Source of the DNA: Thozetella sp. PMI_491
Lineage: Eukaryota > Ascomycota > Sordariomycetes > Chaetosphaeriales > Chaetosphaeriaceae
DNA length: 64,000 bases
Assembly (NCBI GenBank): GCA_021432635.1
Contig: MU270024.1
Span: 908,411-972,410, forward strand
Reading direction: 5' to 3'
The translations under genes were made by a program, and so were the position numbers. The notes beneath the pieces are model-generated. The model was given only the letters and a program-made list of their open reading frames with translations, made no database searches and was not told where the DNA came from. Below are positions 34,312 through 45,453 of this stretch, piece after piece; the first letter of the stretch is position 1, and each line of letters opens with the position of its first letter.

Positions 34312-36261
34312 CTATGCATTTGTCTGAACCTCGTTAATAGACCTCCACTCTCCAACAAATGCAACGAGAAAAGCGGCGACACTCATCGCAATACTAAATA
34401 CCCATGCGGCTTGGAGCCCGATCATGTACGAGGTAATTACGGCTGCGAGGTCTTCAGGGTTTGAGAACGCTTTCCGTAGTTCAGAAGCACCCGCCGCTAA
34501 CACACGCACAGCGGTGACACCCGAGTTACCAATAGGGAGCGTGTCGATAAGGCGATTGTTGAGAATAGCTTGACCAGTCGAGATACCGAAACCTCCGCCA
34601 ACAAAGAGGGCAACTGCCAAAGTACGTTAGCTCTCATCTCAAAATCTTCTAATCGATCAAGACCTACACATCATGATCCCCACTGCGACAGAGATGTCTT
34701 GTGGTTTGGAGACCCTTTGCGCAACGATGACGGGAAGCTGCATGACGAGGCCTATCCCAACGCCCGCCACGATTTGGTATCCAATCCAAGCCCCAGGTGA
34801 AGAACCGAGGTCCAAAGTATAATAGAGACCAGAACCAATTGTCATCAAAATGCCACCTGCCCAGAGGAAGGGCTGGTAGTACCCGATCTGTCCCAGCAAA
34901 ATGGAACTACAAAAGCTCGCAATGGCTTAAACCGCCGGCATTAGCAAAACATCGCAAGAAGAGGGCTCGGACTATCCATACAGATTGATAAAACGCTAGG
35001 AAGTGTTCGAACACCACTGGTTGAGGGCGAGACACCTTGGACAGCTTGAAAGTAGATGGGAAGGGTGTAAATCCGAGAGGTCCCACCGCCATTGGAGCTG
35101 GCGACACAAAATCGTCAGTCTCAAGACACGCACAGTCCGGGTATATGGCCTTACATGAAGTTGAAAACCGCACATGCAGCAATAGAACGATTCTTCAAAA
35201 GCCGCTTCGGAATAATAGCACTGTCACCTTGTCTCCACTCGACAACAATAAAGACGATGACGAGTAACCAGAAGCCAACAAGCAGCCCAATCGAGAAGCT
35301 AGAATTCCAAGCATACTCCGTGCCACCATTCTGAAGTACGAGCAGCAAGCAAATCCATGCACCCAAGCCCAAAGCCACTCCCAGGGCATCGAACTCGCGA
35401 AGGAATTGTCTCCACTGTGAAGATTCGACGAGCTGGGAGTTCTGTGGAATGCTGAGGAAGATACATACGACGAGAAATGTCACGCCTCCAAGCGGTAAGT
35501 TGATCCAGAAGCACCATCTCCAGGTGAGATCCTGGGTGAACACTCCGCCAAGCACAGGACCTAAGACGGACGCACAGGCCCAGATTGCGCCAAATAGTCC
35601 CATCAGCGCAGGCAAGTGCGAAGGCTGCACGATGTATGCGGCGATGAGATAGCATCCCGAGGTGATGCCTGCACCACCGAGGCCCTGGACTGCTCGTCCG
35701 GCGATGATAACCAGACTGCCAGGGGCCAGAGCGACTATGAGACTTCCAACTTCGAAAATAAAGATGCAGACCAGGAAGGTGATCTTTTGCGGAAAGTACT
35801 TGTATGCCTTGCCCCAGACGCCTTGGAACATGGCCAGACACATGAAGAACCCGGAGCCATACCATCCGACCTGGTCGACGCTATGAAAGTCCTTTGTGAT
35901 AGTCGGAATTGCGGTGGCGATGATGCTCTATCGAAGAGTTCATGGTCAGCTTGCCAAAGCCAGTTTAGATACAATTAGATATCTACTTGGTACCATGTCA
36001 AGGCCGACAAGGAAGATGGCCAGCATCAGGGCAATGACTAGGAATGCTTGTTTCAGTCCGCTTCGCCATGGTGGCGTTGACGGCGCCTGTGGTCGTATTT
36101 CTCCTGCATTTGGAGTGGCAAGCTTGCCACCAATGCCTGGAGACACTACAGCGTTCGGTATGTCGTCCAATGGATGTTCTACCAGTAGTTGCTCAGTCAG
36201 GAACTCGCCCAGGCAGTAAAGGTAAGCCGAACGCCAAGTGTCGGGTGATACCTTCTGTCAT
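34312..36261 (-). CDS. MFS exporter of the biosynthetic cluster (DHA14-type)
   Basis: Six exons: 36261-36252, 36178-35994, 35927-35155, 35097-34982, 34925-34668 and 34613-34312. All introns are GT-AG and all phases agree, giving 547 residues. The 10-bp first exon supplies the only ATG ([14 protein letters not shown]); the longer open frame otherwise starts at a TTG. Family marks include the first helix [85 protein letters not shown], and [28 protein letters not shown] rebuilt across introns. These 14-helix drug/metabolite exporters often sit in secondary-metabolite clusters and pump out the product. It is the leftmost cluster gene. Confidence 0.88.
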
Positions 36262-37048
36262 AATCCACTAAGACAGTCCAACGGGGAACTGATGGAAAGT
36301 CGATACAGAACCAAAATCAGCGTCAAAGTACGGGACGCGTTACGAAGACAGCACGGAGTGAACAAGGTCCCGAGCATGTACGGAGAAGAGAAGTCAAGCC
36401 GGCCCCAAGGGCCGAAGTAAGCAAGAAAGCTCACGTGACGCATTGCGTGCGTCACGGCCTATCTCTTGAGGCAGTTCTTTCCTCCGTTGCGATGCCGACT
36501 TTTCCACTGTGCCGCAATATCGGCTTTCCTGTGCCGCAATGTCGGCTTTTTTCTAATGTTTAAGAGATAACAAAATCCCGAAACGAGACGAGACGAGTAA
36601 AACGGGGAATGCGGGTGGCGCCGCCCCGCAGATCGGGAAAGAAAAGCTTGTCTTGCGTGGAATTGCGCGGTGGTGGCGCATGATGCATGGCAAGGGAGGA
36701 TACGATAGCCGTGTATGCTTCCCAATACCATCATGACGAGACGGGCGAGGTGGTCAGCAAGGCGGTACTAGTGCTTTCCCGACCCCACCTAGACAATGCC
36801 AGAGACTTTTTAGTATAACCAAACACCATCTCGCCGGCCTAGCCCGAGAGTAGTCGGGTTCTGCCTTGCAGCCCGTTCTCCTGTCTGTCTTGCCCCTTTG
36901 GGGACGGCTTTGCTCCGTGCTCCAATAAGTGCTAATCATGCACCCTTACGCGCTGCAGCTCAATACCCTTCCTAAGGAGTCTTCCATCTGCAAGTCTAGC
37001 AACAGAACCTCATGCACCTTATTCGGGCGATTTTATTGCAGATGCACG
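36262..37048. promoter_or_regulatory. Promoter region of the MFS exporter with paired CGG-type sites
   Basis: TGTGCCGCAATATCGGCTTT at 36509-36528 and TGTGCCGCAATGTCGGCTTT at 36531-36550 form a 22-bp-period direct repeat. The first contains the perfect palindrome GCCG-N6-CGGC. A related GCCGACTTTT lies at 36494-36503. Zn2Cys6 dimers often bind CCG-Nx-CGG arrangements. An 8-bp inverted repeat GTGACGCA/TGCGTCAC is at 36435-36455. Confidence 0.55.
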
Positions 37049-38400
37049 CTACACACAAGCAGCCGAATCATTCACTGCCCTCCGCGCCGCCTCCAAGCAG
37101 TCGTGACCAAACAACATCCTGTTAACACACGTTCGCGTAAACTCTGGGAGTTCTTCCTCCGACAGGTACCCTCTTACCATATCCTGTGTCTCCCTGCTCA
37201 CCTTGTACTCCACGCCGACCGTCCGACTCAAGAGCTGCACTGCGCTCGCTCTCCGTCTCCGCACACGATCCCACACCCTTAGTCTTCCCGGCACCTCGCT
37301 CCCGTCTCTGACGCCCTCCATGATCACGCCCAAGGCCCCCGCATCCTCGATTGCCATCCCCGCGCCGTTGCCTAGGGTCGGAAGCATGGGGTGCGCCGCG
37401 TCGCCGAGCACAATCAGGCGGTCCTTATGATAGTTAGGCAGAGGATCGCGGTCCGCGACTTTCCACAGGTACATGTCGTCATCGTTGCAGTAGTCGAGCA
37501 ACTTATGGAGTGCCGGGTGGAAGCCCTGCATGCGGCTGCGGGCAACTTGCTTGGACGTCTGCGTGTTCCATTTCTGCTCGTTGGCGGGGACGTCGTCAAC
37601 AGTGGCGTAGAAGCCGAAGTTCTGGAGCAAATTGCTTTGAAGAACGGTGATGTGAGTGCGGGCTAGTCCGAGTTGAGTGATGCGACTTACTCCCGGCATG
37701 GGTACCGCAGAATCATCTCATCTTGTCTCGCCCCCAAACTTACAGAGGTTCCATGCGGCGCGAGCTCCATAAACTCCCTCAATTCCTTGTCTTCCATGAG
37801 GGCCTGAGTGGGCACGCACACCCGCACGTTGCTGACCCCGGTCGGCTTCGCGACCCTCTCTTCTCCGTCATCCATAATGGCTTGGTGGGCTTTCGATCTC
37901 ACGCCGTCCGCCGCAACGATGAAATCCGCCCGCCACACCTCCCCATTATCAAGTGTAACGGAGCCGGCAGACTCAAACCGTATTGCCGAAACGCCCTCTA
38001 CTATCTCCACCGATGCACCAATACCCTCTTTTGTGGTCGCCAAATCTCTGAGACAATTGTGCAGGTCCACGCGGTGCACCGTCATCCATGGTGCCCCGTA
38101 CTCCTTCTCAAGATGGGCTAAGGACGATCGCCATAGGACTTTGAACGGCTGCTGTTCTGGGTCTGCTTGAATGATGACATCCTCGGTACAATGCACCATA
38201 CGAGCCTTCTCAAAGTCGACGCCCAGGCTCCGTAGGACCGTATTTGCATTGGGGGATAGACTTACGGCGAAGCCGACCTCGCGCTTATTGCTGTGCTTCT
38301 CCAACACAATGACTTTGCGGCCGACTCGACGGAGTGCTATTGCAGCAGCAAGGCCGCCGATGCCCGCCCCGATAACTATTACGGGCATCTCGGGAGACAT
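37049..38400 (-). CDS. FAD-dependent monooxygenase (salicylate-hydroxylase-like)
   Basis: Two exons, 38400-37691 and 37634-37049; the intron 37690-37635 (GTAAGT...AAG) is phase 2. The protein has 431 residues. The Rossmann motif VIVIGAGIGGLAAA starts at residue 7. The second FAD/NADPH motif is VAADGVRSKAH (about 170). The third is VLGDAAHPMLPTLGNGAGMAIEDA. This is the group A flavoprotein hydroxylase fold; members in fungal clusters hydroxylate aromatic or enolic rings, sometimes with dearomatisation or decarboxylation. It shares a 348-bp divergent promoter with the P450 gene, which carries the cluster motif. Product-specific chemistry cannot be read from sequence. Confidence 0.88.
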
Positions 38401-38748
38401 CTGGACGCCTGTTTAGTTGAGCTGTACGGTACATGCACAAGATAAATGTCGGATCAGGAAGATAGTCGTTATATAACTCGGTCACTGAAAAGAAAATGCA
38501 AACTTTCGTTCATGCCTGTTTTTTGGAGCGTAAGGCAGCCATTCGCCGACTAGAACATATCGAGTGCTTTTCTAGCCCTCTAGCAGTAGGAAGCTACGCC
38601 GAGCAGTCAGCAGTAATGATCCCACTTCGGCGTTTTCGGCTTTTGTGAACAGCAGGTCACGCCAAGCTAAACCACCTCATGTTAAAGGAGCTACCAACAC
38701 AGTTCGAGAACATGAGATTCAGCACAGCATACCCTCCTAGTACTGAAA
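38401..38748. promoter_or_regulatory. Divergent promoter, FAD monooxygenase / P450
   Basis: 348 bp between two start codons. Holds TTCGGCGTTTTC at 38626-38637, followed at once by TCGGCTTTTG (38636-38645). The first is one of the shared 12-mers of this cluster. Confidence 0.65.
38626..38637 (+). promoter_or_regulatory. Candidate cluster regulator site, copy 1
   Basis: TTCGGCGTTTTC, 112 bp before the P450 ATG-proximal region and 226 bp before the monooxygenase ATG. It matches the consensus TTCGGYGTTTTY. Confidence 0.55.
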
Positions 38749-40640
38749 ATGCCTTACACTTTGCTTCTATCTTGCGTTGCTGCAGGTGTCGTCTGGGTTC
38801 TCGCAACCCCTCTGCGAACGGGACTATGGCGGTTTCCGGGGCCCTGGTGGCGTCGATATACAGGTAGCCCCAATAACGCCATTCTTTAGATGTCTTCGCT
38901 CGGGGGTCTGACAGGTAGCCAGATCTATTCCAAGTGCTTGATGCATACTACGAGCGAACACGTTCGTCTATCCAGCAGCTGCACGCTGAATATGGTCCTG
39001 TGGTTCTAGTTGGTCCACGAACACTCCTCTTCTCCGACCCAGCCATGGTCGATAAGGTGTACGCCAATCGATCGCCACTTCCTAAAGTATGTGACTGCAA
39101 ATCGTCTGTTCAGGGAGCCACCGCTGAGTCCGTGCAAAATGTTGGCAGAGCCATCACTTCGCGCCGATGCGACATGAGATCAACAATGTTGTCTATCCGA
39201 ATATTTTGTCTATGGAAACAACGCAGGACCACGCGACTATTAAACGGCCGATTGCAGGTATCTATTCCATGTCGAACGTCACAAAGTCAGAACGCTTCAT
39301 CGATGAGTGCATCCTTCAGTTCGTCCACCAGCTCGACCTGGATTTTATCAGCAAAGGAAAGACCCTGCCTGTTTACCAGTGGGCACACTTTTGTAAGCAG
39401 AAGCATAATGATACTTGCCCCAATAATCGACGCTAACATGCCTACACAGGGGCGTACGATACCGTCATGAAGCTCACCGCCTCCGCCGATTTTGGACTCG
39501 TACGAGGCGAAGCCGATCGAGAGGGCATGTTCCGAGGCATGCACGAAGCTCAAAAATTTCGAGCAATGGTAGGTATTGGCCACAACGCGAGGCTGGCGGT
39601 TCGCTGACAGCATAAAACTACGCAGGTTATCTGTATGCCTTGGACGTACCCTTTCCTCAAGAGGAGTCCGATGGCCAAGCTGATAGTCAAGCGTCTCGGC
39701 TCTTTCCCACGTCGAGCACGTGAACTCATCCAAGCCAGGAGAATGAAGGGCGTATCGACAACAAAAGCACATGACCGCGAGGACCTCCTCGACCAGCTCC
39801 TGCAGACGAAAGAGAAATTCCCGGAGACCGTCGACGAGCTTGTCCTGCACGGTTACGCCACCACACCCCTCTTTGCTGGGGGCGAATCGGTCGCTTCTTT
39901 GGTCACAGCTGTAATCTACTTCGTCGGCAAGCACCCGGCCGTCGCCGTCAAGCTGCACGAGGAGCTGCAATCCTCCCGCCTCCAGATGCCGCCCCAATGG
40001 GCCGAGGTCCAGAAAATGGCCTATCTCGAGGCAGTAATCCACGAGACCTTCCGTTGCCTTCCTCTTGGGGCCGCGCTCTCACGCCGCGCAATCCCGCCAG
40101 GTCGCGACTTTATCCTCAAGGACGGCCGCCGCGTGCCATCCGGCACATCAGTCGCCATGTTTGCCTTAATGACCCACTTCAACCAGGACGTCTACGGCCC
40201 AGACGCGCATGAGTTCAGGCCGGAGCGGTGGTTCATCGAGCCCGGGGAGAGCCAAGACGAGTATGCGGAACGGCTGCGCTGGATGAACAAGGCAGACTTG
40301 ACCTGGGGCCAAGGTGACCGCGCCTGTATGGGGAAGAACATTGCACGTTGTGAGATCTACAAGCTTGTGGCTACGCTTTATTCCACATTCGATGTGAGTT
40401 GTTCGTTTCGTTTTGTCTTCTCGTACGACAAATGACTGTCCGGATCGTGCTGACCATTAGTTGTGGAAGATCCAACTTGTGGATCCAGACAAGGAATGGA
40501 AGCTCAGGGAGTCTCTAGCAGTGAGACCTGAAGGCGTGGAAGCTACGCTTCGTTTCAGGCCAGGCGCAAGCCTCGATCAGCTTCGATCAGCGAAGTCAGA
40601 GAAAGATGCACCTGCTTCACAGCCAACACCAATGGCTTGA
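38749..40640 (+). CDS. Cytochrome P450 monooxygenase
   Basis: Six exons: 38749-38863, 38923-39086, 39149-39392, 39450-39568, 39626-40393 and 40461-40640. All joins keep frame and give 529 residues. An N-terminal membrane anchor (residues 2-20) is followed by the Pro/Trp hinge RFPGPWWRRY. Core motifs are LHAEYGPVVLVGPRTL, the I-helix AGGESVAS (in place of the usual AGxDTT), the K-helix ExxR in HETFRCLP, FRPERW, and the heme loop WGQGDRACMGK with its Cys near residue 447. The usual Phe of the heme loop is Trp. The variant I-helix (Glu for Asp, Ser for Thr) still offers an acid and a hydroxyl for oxygen activation. It is an ER-membrane enzyme and probably oxidises the released polyketide. Confidence 0.88.
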
Positions 40641-41316
40641 TGTATGCAATTCCGAGCTAGAAGCGTAGCTTCTTACACCTGTCCCTCTGTTAGTATAATC
40701 TTATACCATTGCTATAAGCTGATGAATACCTGCCACACAACCCTCGCCGTTTCTACAAAATGATGCTCTAGTTATAAACATGTCAGAATTTTCACTACCT
40801 GGTAAACATATTGGGTACAAATTCCTTATTTATACTCTCTATACTAAGCGCTCCATGTTATATGACAGAAGCTACCGGAAAGGCAGGATCTCAAATCCCA
40901 TTACTACGGAGGCTCGCGCAGCCTGACTAAAACGTGAAGGGTAGAGTGTGCCAATGGAGACTAGGGCTGCTAGAGTTGCCAAGGACCTTGACCATAATGA
41001 GTGGCTACCTTACATAAGGTCAGCCCATGGATATACCGATGGCTAGCAAGGCATCGACTAACTTACAAAGACTAGTTATTGAAATTTATGGATAGTTTCA
41101 CGGACCCCTACTGTATCATGCGGACAAGTGGTGATGTCGGGTTTGACGGCTATGTTACATCAGCTACAGTCGCAGTGCTAATCTTAGATTCAAGACATGC
41201 GCAAGACATGTGCTAAGACAATGGGCCCGGAATAACGCTAGGTTGTGTGCCGGGATTTACGAGTCGATTCATGGCATGTAAAACTAGGCTTGATCAAAAC
41301 AGAAAAAATGACTACG
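40641..41316. other. Intergenic between convergent cluster genes
   Basis: 3' flanks of the P450 (plus) and the enoyl reductase (minus). Nothing was recognised. Confidence 0.5.
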
Positions 41317-42520
41317 TTACCGCGTCGACCTCACGACACACTTCTCCCCTTTAAGCTCCCCCTTCTTCACCATCTCCATCCCTACCAACACCTGCTCCAG
41401 GCCTCCTTCTAATACTCTAACGGGGTGATGTTTCAAGCGTCCTTCATCAAGCAACTTCTGCGCGATCTCCCACAACTTCTTCCCGTACGCCAGAAGCTCC
41501 TCGCTCGGTGGCCTTCCGTACGGCGCCGGCCATTCGGACCCCTCGCCGAAGAGTGAAGGTCCTAAAGCCCAGTCTACCTTGACCGTGGCACGCGTGACAG
41601 CCTGCTCTACGAACGGATTAAGGGAAATATACCTTCCTCCTGCTCGGCCTATGGCTGCGAAGCAGAACGTGGTGGACTCGACCGTTGCAATGCAGTCGAG
41701 TGCATAGCGGAGGTTATTTTTGGTGTAAGACTTCTGCCCAGGTGTTATTCCAGGACAAGGAGACGAAAATTGACGAGATGGTATTCAACTTACTATCTTG
41801 CTCGCACAATCCGAGTCGTGGTAATCAAAGATAGCCTCGGCGCCGTAAGATCGCAATCGTTCGGCGTGTACTGGCGAGCATGCCGTGATTGGGATCATGT
41901 TGGCACTGAATCAATCAGTCAGCGCCTGTAGTCTCGTCGGCGGGAGGACAATAGTGGCGTTCTCACAGCTTGAGCAACTGTATGGCGATGGTGGCTGTTG
42001 CGGTACCGCCTCCGTACACGAGAACGTGCGCCGGCTTCTGCACGGGTGCATCGGGAAGCGGCACCCCGAGAAGCTTCAACGCTAGGCCTGCGCTACCGAG
42101 ACCAGCGCTCAGGGTGGCGCCTCCTTCCGTGGTGATCGAGGCTGGTAGCTTCAACCAGAAGGGGCCGGTAGGAATATTGTACTCCCCAAACGCAGCACCA
42201 TACGGTCTCTTGGGGTTCATTTCGTACTGGGCGCCGCACACCCGGTCCCCAATCTCGATGCCGGTGACAGCTGATCCGCGAGCAACAACGACTCCTGCGT
42301 AGTCACAGCCAAGCATCGCACCTGGCGTTACGAATTCGCCTCGCATCTTGGTGTCGCTGGGGTTGAGGGCCCAGGCCTCGGTGCGGACCATGAACTCATG
42401 GCTCTGCAGTGGACCTAAGGGGGTATCGTCACGAATGCACACATGGTCTCCAGCCTTCACAATTACAGCACGCTGCGTCGACGGGGGCGTGAACTCAGTG
42501 TTGGGGCCAATCGATCCCAT
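41317..42520 (-). CDS. Trans-acting enoyl reductase (LovC-like)
   Basis: Three exons, 42520-41967, 41905-41794 and 41733-41317, giving 360 residues. It is a zinc-free medium-chain dehydrogenase/reductase fold: N-terminal GroES-like part ([21 protein letters not shown]), NADPH loop [20 protein letters not shown] close to that of LovC, then [15 protein letters not shown] and a C-terminal helix region ending in [11 protein letters not shown]. The neighbouring HR-PKS lacks its own ER domain, so this protein is expected to dock to it and reduce selected enoyl intermediates, as LovC does for LovB. It shares a divergent promoter with the hydrolase gene. Confidence 0.92.
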
Positions 42521-42900
42521 CTTAGCTGCAAGCCTGAATCACGGAAACGGTGTTCTCGAGTTCCTAGCACTGAAGAAGCTATACCTCCCGAGCAATAATG
42601 CATGCTTGTTATCTAAGAAGGTCATTTTATCTCCGTCGTTAACAGCCCCGTTTTCGTAGCCATGCCGACTTAGAGGGCGAGTTAGACGGCGAGTGGTAAT
42701 CGACTAATGGGAAGACGTGGGGGCCGAAGACGGCCTTTCGGTGTTTTTAGGCTTTCTTCGGATAATTTTCTATAGGCTTGCTTCTATCCCATGATGAGCT
42801 AAGATGTGGGATTAGTTTTCTGGGGAAACCTTTTCTAAACGTCCTCACGATACGCACGACATCTTTGTGCGAGATACGAAGACAGGGAGCAACAACCGCA
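42521..42900. promoter_or_regulatory. Divergent promoter, enoyl reductase / hydrolase
   Basis: 380 bp between the two ATGs. Holds TTCGGTGTTTTT at 42737-42748. A GCCGAAGACGGC element lies just before it (42723-42734). Confidence 0.6.
42737..42748 (+). promoter_or_regulatory. Candidate cluster regulator site, copy 2
   Basis: TTCGGTGTTTTT, about 153 bp before the hydrolase ATG and 217 bp before the enoyl reductase ATG. Confidence 0.55.
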
Positions 42901-43632
42901 ATGGCCATGAAAAGAGCCCCCAAAAAGGGACTTCTCTGCTTCCATGGCACTGGGGCGAAAGAGTCCATTTTCAATGTGCAGATGGCCAGGATTTGCCACC
43001 ACCTGGGAAGTACATTCGAGTTCATCTTCATTGAAGGCCCTCGGGAGTGCCCGCCAGGACCCGGTGTGCTGCCTATATTTAGTGGGCAGGAGCCGTACTA
43101 CGGCTGGTTTGGCGGGCATGACGTGACTATCGACGATAGCATCCGAGAGATCAACGGGGCGGTTCAGAAGGGCTTAGATCTCTGGAGGAAGAGCAATACA
43201 GATGCCGACGTCGAAATCGTCGGCGGCCTGGGATTTTCCGAGGGAGGGCTCGCGCTGATGCTGCTGCTCTGGCTGCAACGGGAGGAACAGCAACAACAAC
43301 AAAAACAGCAAGCCGTGCTCTCAATGCTACCGCCTCTGCAGTTTGCCGCTGTTAGCTGCTGCTTTTTTCCGCGCGAGGCGTCGCTGTGGGTCAACGCCCG
43401 CGCGCAGGCGCAGGGCAAGACAGCAGCGCTTTTCGACATTCCAACACTGCATATCCACGGGAATCGCGATTTCTGCCTCGGCCGCGCACGCCAGCTGGTC
43501 CGTAACCACTATCCGCCGCAGTACGCCACCATCATCCAGGTTGACACCGGCCATCACATGCCCACCCAGAAGGATGATGTCGCCAAGGTCGTCAAGCACA
43601 TCCGGGACTTGGCCGGCGTCGAAGGCGTGTAG
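42901..43632 (+). CDS. LovG-like alpha/beta hydrolase (thioesterase, FSH1 family)
   Basis: Single exon, 243 residues, starting at the first ATG in frame (MAMKRAPKKGLLCFHGTG). The catalytic triad can be read: Ser113 in GFSEGG, Asp190 in HGNRDFC and His218 in DTGHHMP. A Glu/Gln run (residues 128-137, EEQQQQQKQQ) sits in a surface loop. LovG-type enzymes hydrolyse the finished chain from the ACP of an HR-PKS without its own thioesterase. The PKS here ends in a C domain and no TE, so this is the likely release enzyme. It could also edit stalled chains. Confidence 0.88.
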   Translation: MAMKRAPKKGLLCFHGTGAKESIFNVQMARICHHLGSTFEFIFIEGPRECPPGPGVLPIFSGQEPYYGWFGGHDVTIDDSIREINGAVQKGLDLWRKSNTDADVEIVGGLGFSEGGLALMLLLWLQREEQQQQQKQQAVLSMLPPLQFAAVSCCFFPREASLWVNARAQAQGKTAALFDIPTLHIHGNRDFCLGRARQLVRNHYPPQYATIIQVDTGHHMPTQKDDVAKVVKHIRDLAGVEGV

Positions 43633-44026
43633 TATCAAGGGTAACTACGCCTGGAAACCATATCGCTTCATTTAGAGCTACACTGCGCCAATAGATTATC
43701 GCTAGATTCGTTCTCGTTGGCGCTGAAGCCAGGCTTCTCAATTAATCGGCCTAGCTGCTCTTCGTAAACGCTCCCTCCAGATGTTGGCGTATAAGAGCAT
43801 ATACCGATAGCTCTGTATACGTTCCTTTACTAAGCCTATACTAAGCCTATATACTAGTGCTCAGGGCACCACGTAATCGGTATTATTATATTAACCCAAT
43901 ATATAGTTATGCCTGATGCTTCAAAGGAACAGTATCGAGGTAAATAGATGAATTAAGTTAGATCGCTAGCCTTGCTTCAAGGTGGGAAACGGATCGAACC
44001 GATGCTACAGTACATTACATAAGATA
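43633..44026. other. Intergenic between hydrolase and regulator genes
   Basis: 3' flanks of two convergent genes. A tRNA-like T-arm fragment (GGTTCGATCC on the minus strand, near 43988-43997) was seen but no cloverleaf. Confidence 0.45.
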
Positions 44027-45405
44027 TTAACCGGGGTGCCTAATAAGCCCTAGAATTGCAGCTCGACAGCGCTGTAAAAGGACTACAGGGGACTTGCTCA
44101 TGCTTGCCTCATCCTCCCATATTGACGCGACAAAGCGAGCTGGCAACGATGTCTTTGAAGAATCTTGATCTGGGAACGCCTGCTGAGTAAGAACCTCCTT
44201 CTCGGCGCGATCTATGGATTTCATACTTCCAGCCCGTTGCTTGGAGGGTATCGACAGCAGGTGTTCCATCTCGTTTAGCCGGCGGCTGCCGATATGAAGT
44301 AGGTTGACACTGGAGTCCAATGCATTGCCAAAATGGTCCGGAGGTACGTGCAAATCTCCAAGTCGAAGATTCCGTGGAATATGACTTGCGTCAGAGAAGC
44401 GTCTCTCCTGTGTTCTCGGGGTTGCTTCTGGGCTGTTTGCGTTCTGACTGCCGTCAGGACTGGCTGGGTTGCCAGAGGCAGACCTTAATGGGGATGCCAG
44501 GAGACTCTGGAGCATTTGCTCTGAGAGAGACGCTAGAAGCCTTACACAAAGGACATAGCCTTGCGCTGCTATCGATGCCTGCTTGTTCCGCATATGTGCA
44601 TCTCGCGGGCTCTGAGGCGTGTTGGGTATCCCTGTTCCCACCATATCGTCAAGCTGCAAAACTCCCACGAAATCGTCGAGGGCGTTCAAGACTTCGCCGA
44701 CAGGATCTGACACTGGAGTCAACAGGGATTAAACCTTTAGCCTCGATAGGGATGTGTCATCAACATCATACAGTCTTGAGTGTCTCTTCTTGACTGGTCG
44801 TCCACCGTTTTTAGGAAGAGGGCTTCCAATTTCTGAAAGGAGTCGGCAAGCTCCGCCGATAAGTCAGCTAACTCGCTCATAGACCCATCACCTCCATCGA
44901 GAAAGCTTTGCGAGGACAGCATGGGCATGCTTATAGCTGAGCTGGCAAAAGTGCCGGAGCCATGCTCCAGCACCGGCAGCTTGTAAGCAACAGACAAGAC
45001 GCTATCGCCAGCGGCAGGCCAAGCCGAGGGGCTAGCGGGGAAGACATCTCCGAACTGTGTCGGCTCGAAACTGAACATTGCCTCTAGCTCCCCCATCGGG
45101 TCGTTCGATGCCGGGACCGCGAGGTATGCAGCGCCATTGCCCTGGATGTCGGAAGCGTTGATACTGCACTGGCTTGCTTTTTTGCTAGATCTGGAACCAT
45201 ACACACACTCGAGTCCGGCCCTCTGGCAGCGCTTGCAGCGAGTTAGCGAGGCATTGTCTCTCAGGCATCGCAGCTTCTGCTGGTAGCACCTGTCGCACGA
45301 CTTCCGCAATGTCCGGCCGTCGGCACGTCGTACGACGGCCACATCTGCCCTGTCTGGATTGGGGGCCGCTGCTGAGACGTTATCACGTGGACTCGGCGAA
45401 GACAT
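44027..45405 (-). CDS. Zn2Cys6 transcription factor (AflR-like cluster regulator)
   Basis: Two exons, 45405-44772 and 44712-44027; the intron 44771-44713 (GTATGA...CAG) is 59 bp, phase 1. The protein has 439 residues. Cys37, Cys40, Cys47, Cys57, Cys60 and Cys67 form the binuclear zinc cluster with C-x2-C-x6-C-x9-C-x2-C-x6-C spacing, preceded by the basic RTLRKSCDRC. The central and C-terminal regions are Ser/Pro-rich with short helices (MLSSQSF, SELADLSAELADSFQKLEALF, VVLLQRCRAAILGLI), as in AflR-domain proteins. The ATG at 45405 starts just before the zinc cluster; the upstream extension has no ATG-supported domain. It is divergent from the PKS and likely the pathway-specific activator. Confidence 0.88.
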
Positions 45406-45440
45406 TCGGCTCACGGCGAAATCTAGGGAACAGGCAGCAG

Positions 45441-45453
45441 GAAAAACACCGAG
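45441..45453 (-). promoter_or_regulatory. Candidate cluster regulator site, copy 4 (one mismatch)
   Basis: CTCGGTGTTTTTC on the minus strand, 36 bp upstream of the regulator's start codon. It differs from the 12-mer consensus only at the first base. Its position could allow autoregulation. Confidence 0.45.

Noticed and set aside
36168-36170. Exporter start at 36170
   Set aside because: That codon is TTG; a 10-bp upstream exon with a real ATG at 36261 splices in phase.
38749-39470. P450 5' part as a pseudogene because of scattered frames
   Set aside because: Four GT-AG introns restore one continuous frame with all P450 motifs.
39287-40042. 251-codon antisense ORF inside the P450
   Set aside because: It mirrors well-supported P450 exons and has no domain of its own.
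43980-44060. tRNA-like T-arm (GGTTCGATCC, minus strand)
   Set aside because: No matching acceptor, D-arm or anticodon stem could be folded around it; probably chance or a short tRNA-derived fragment.
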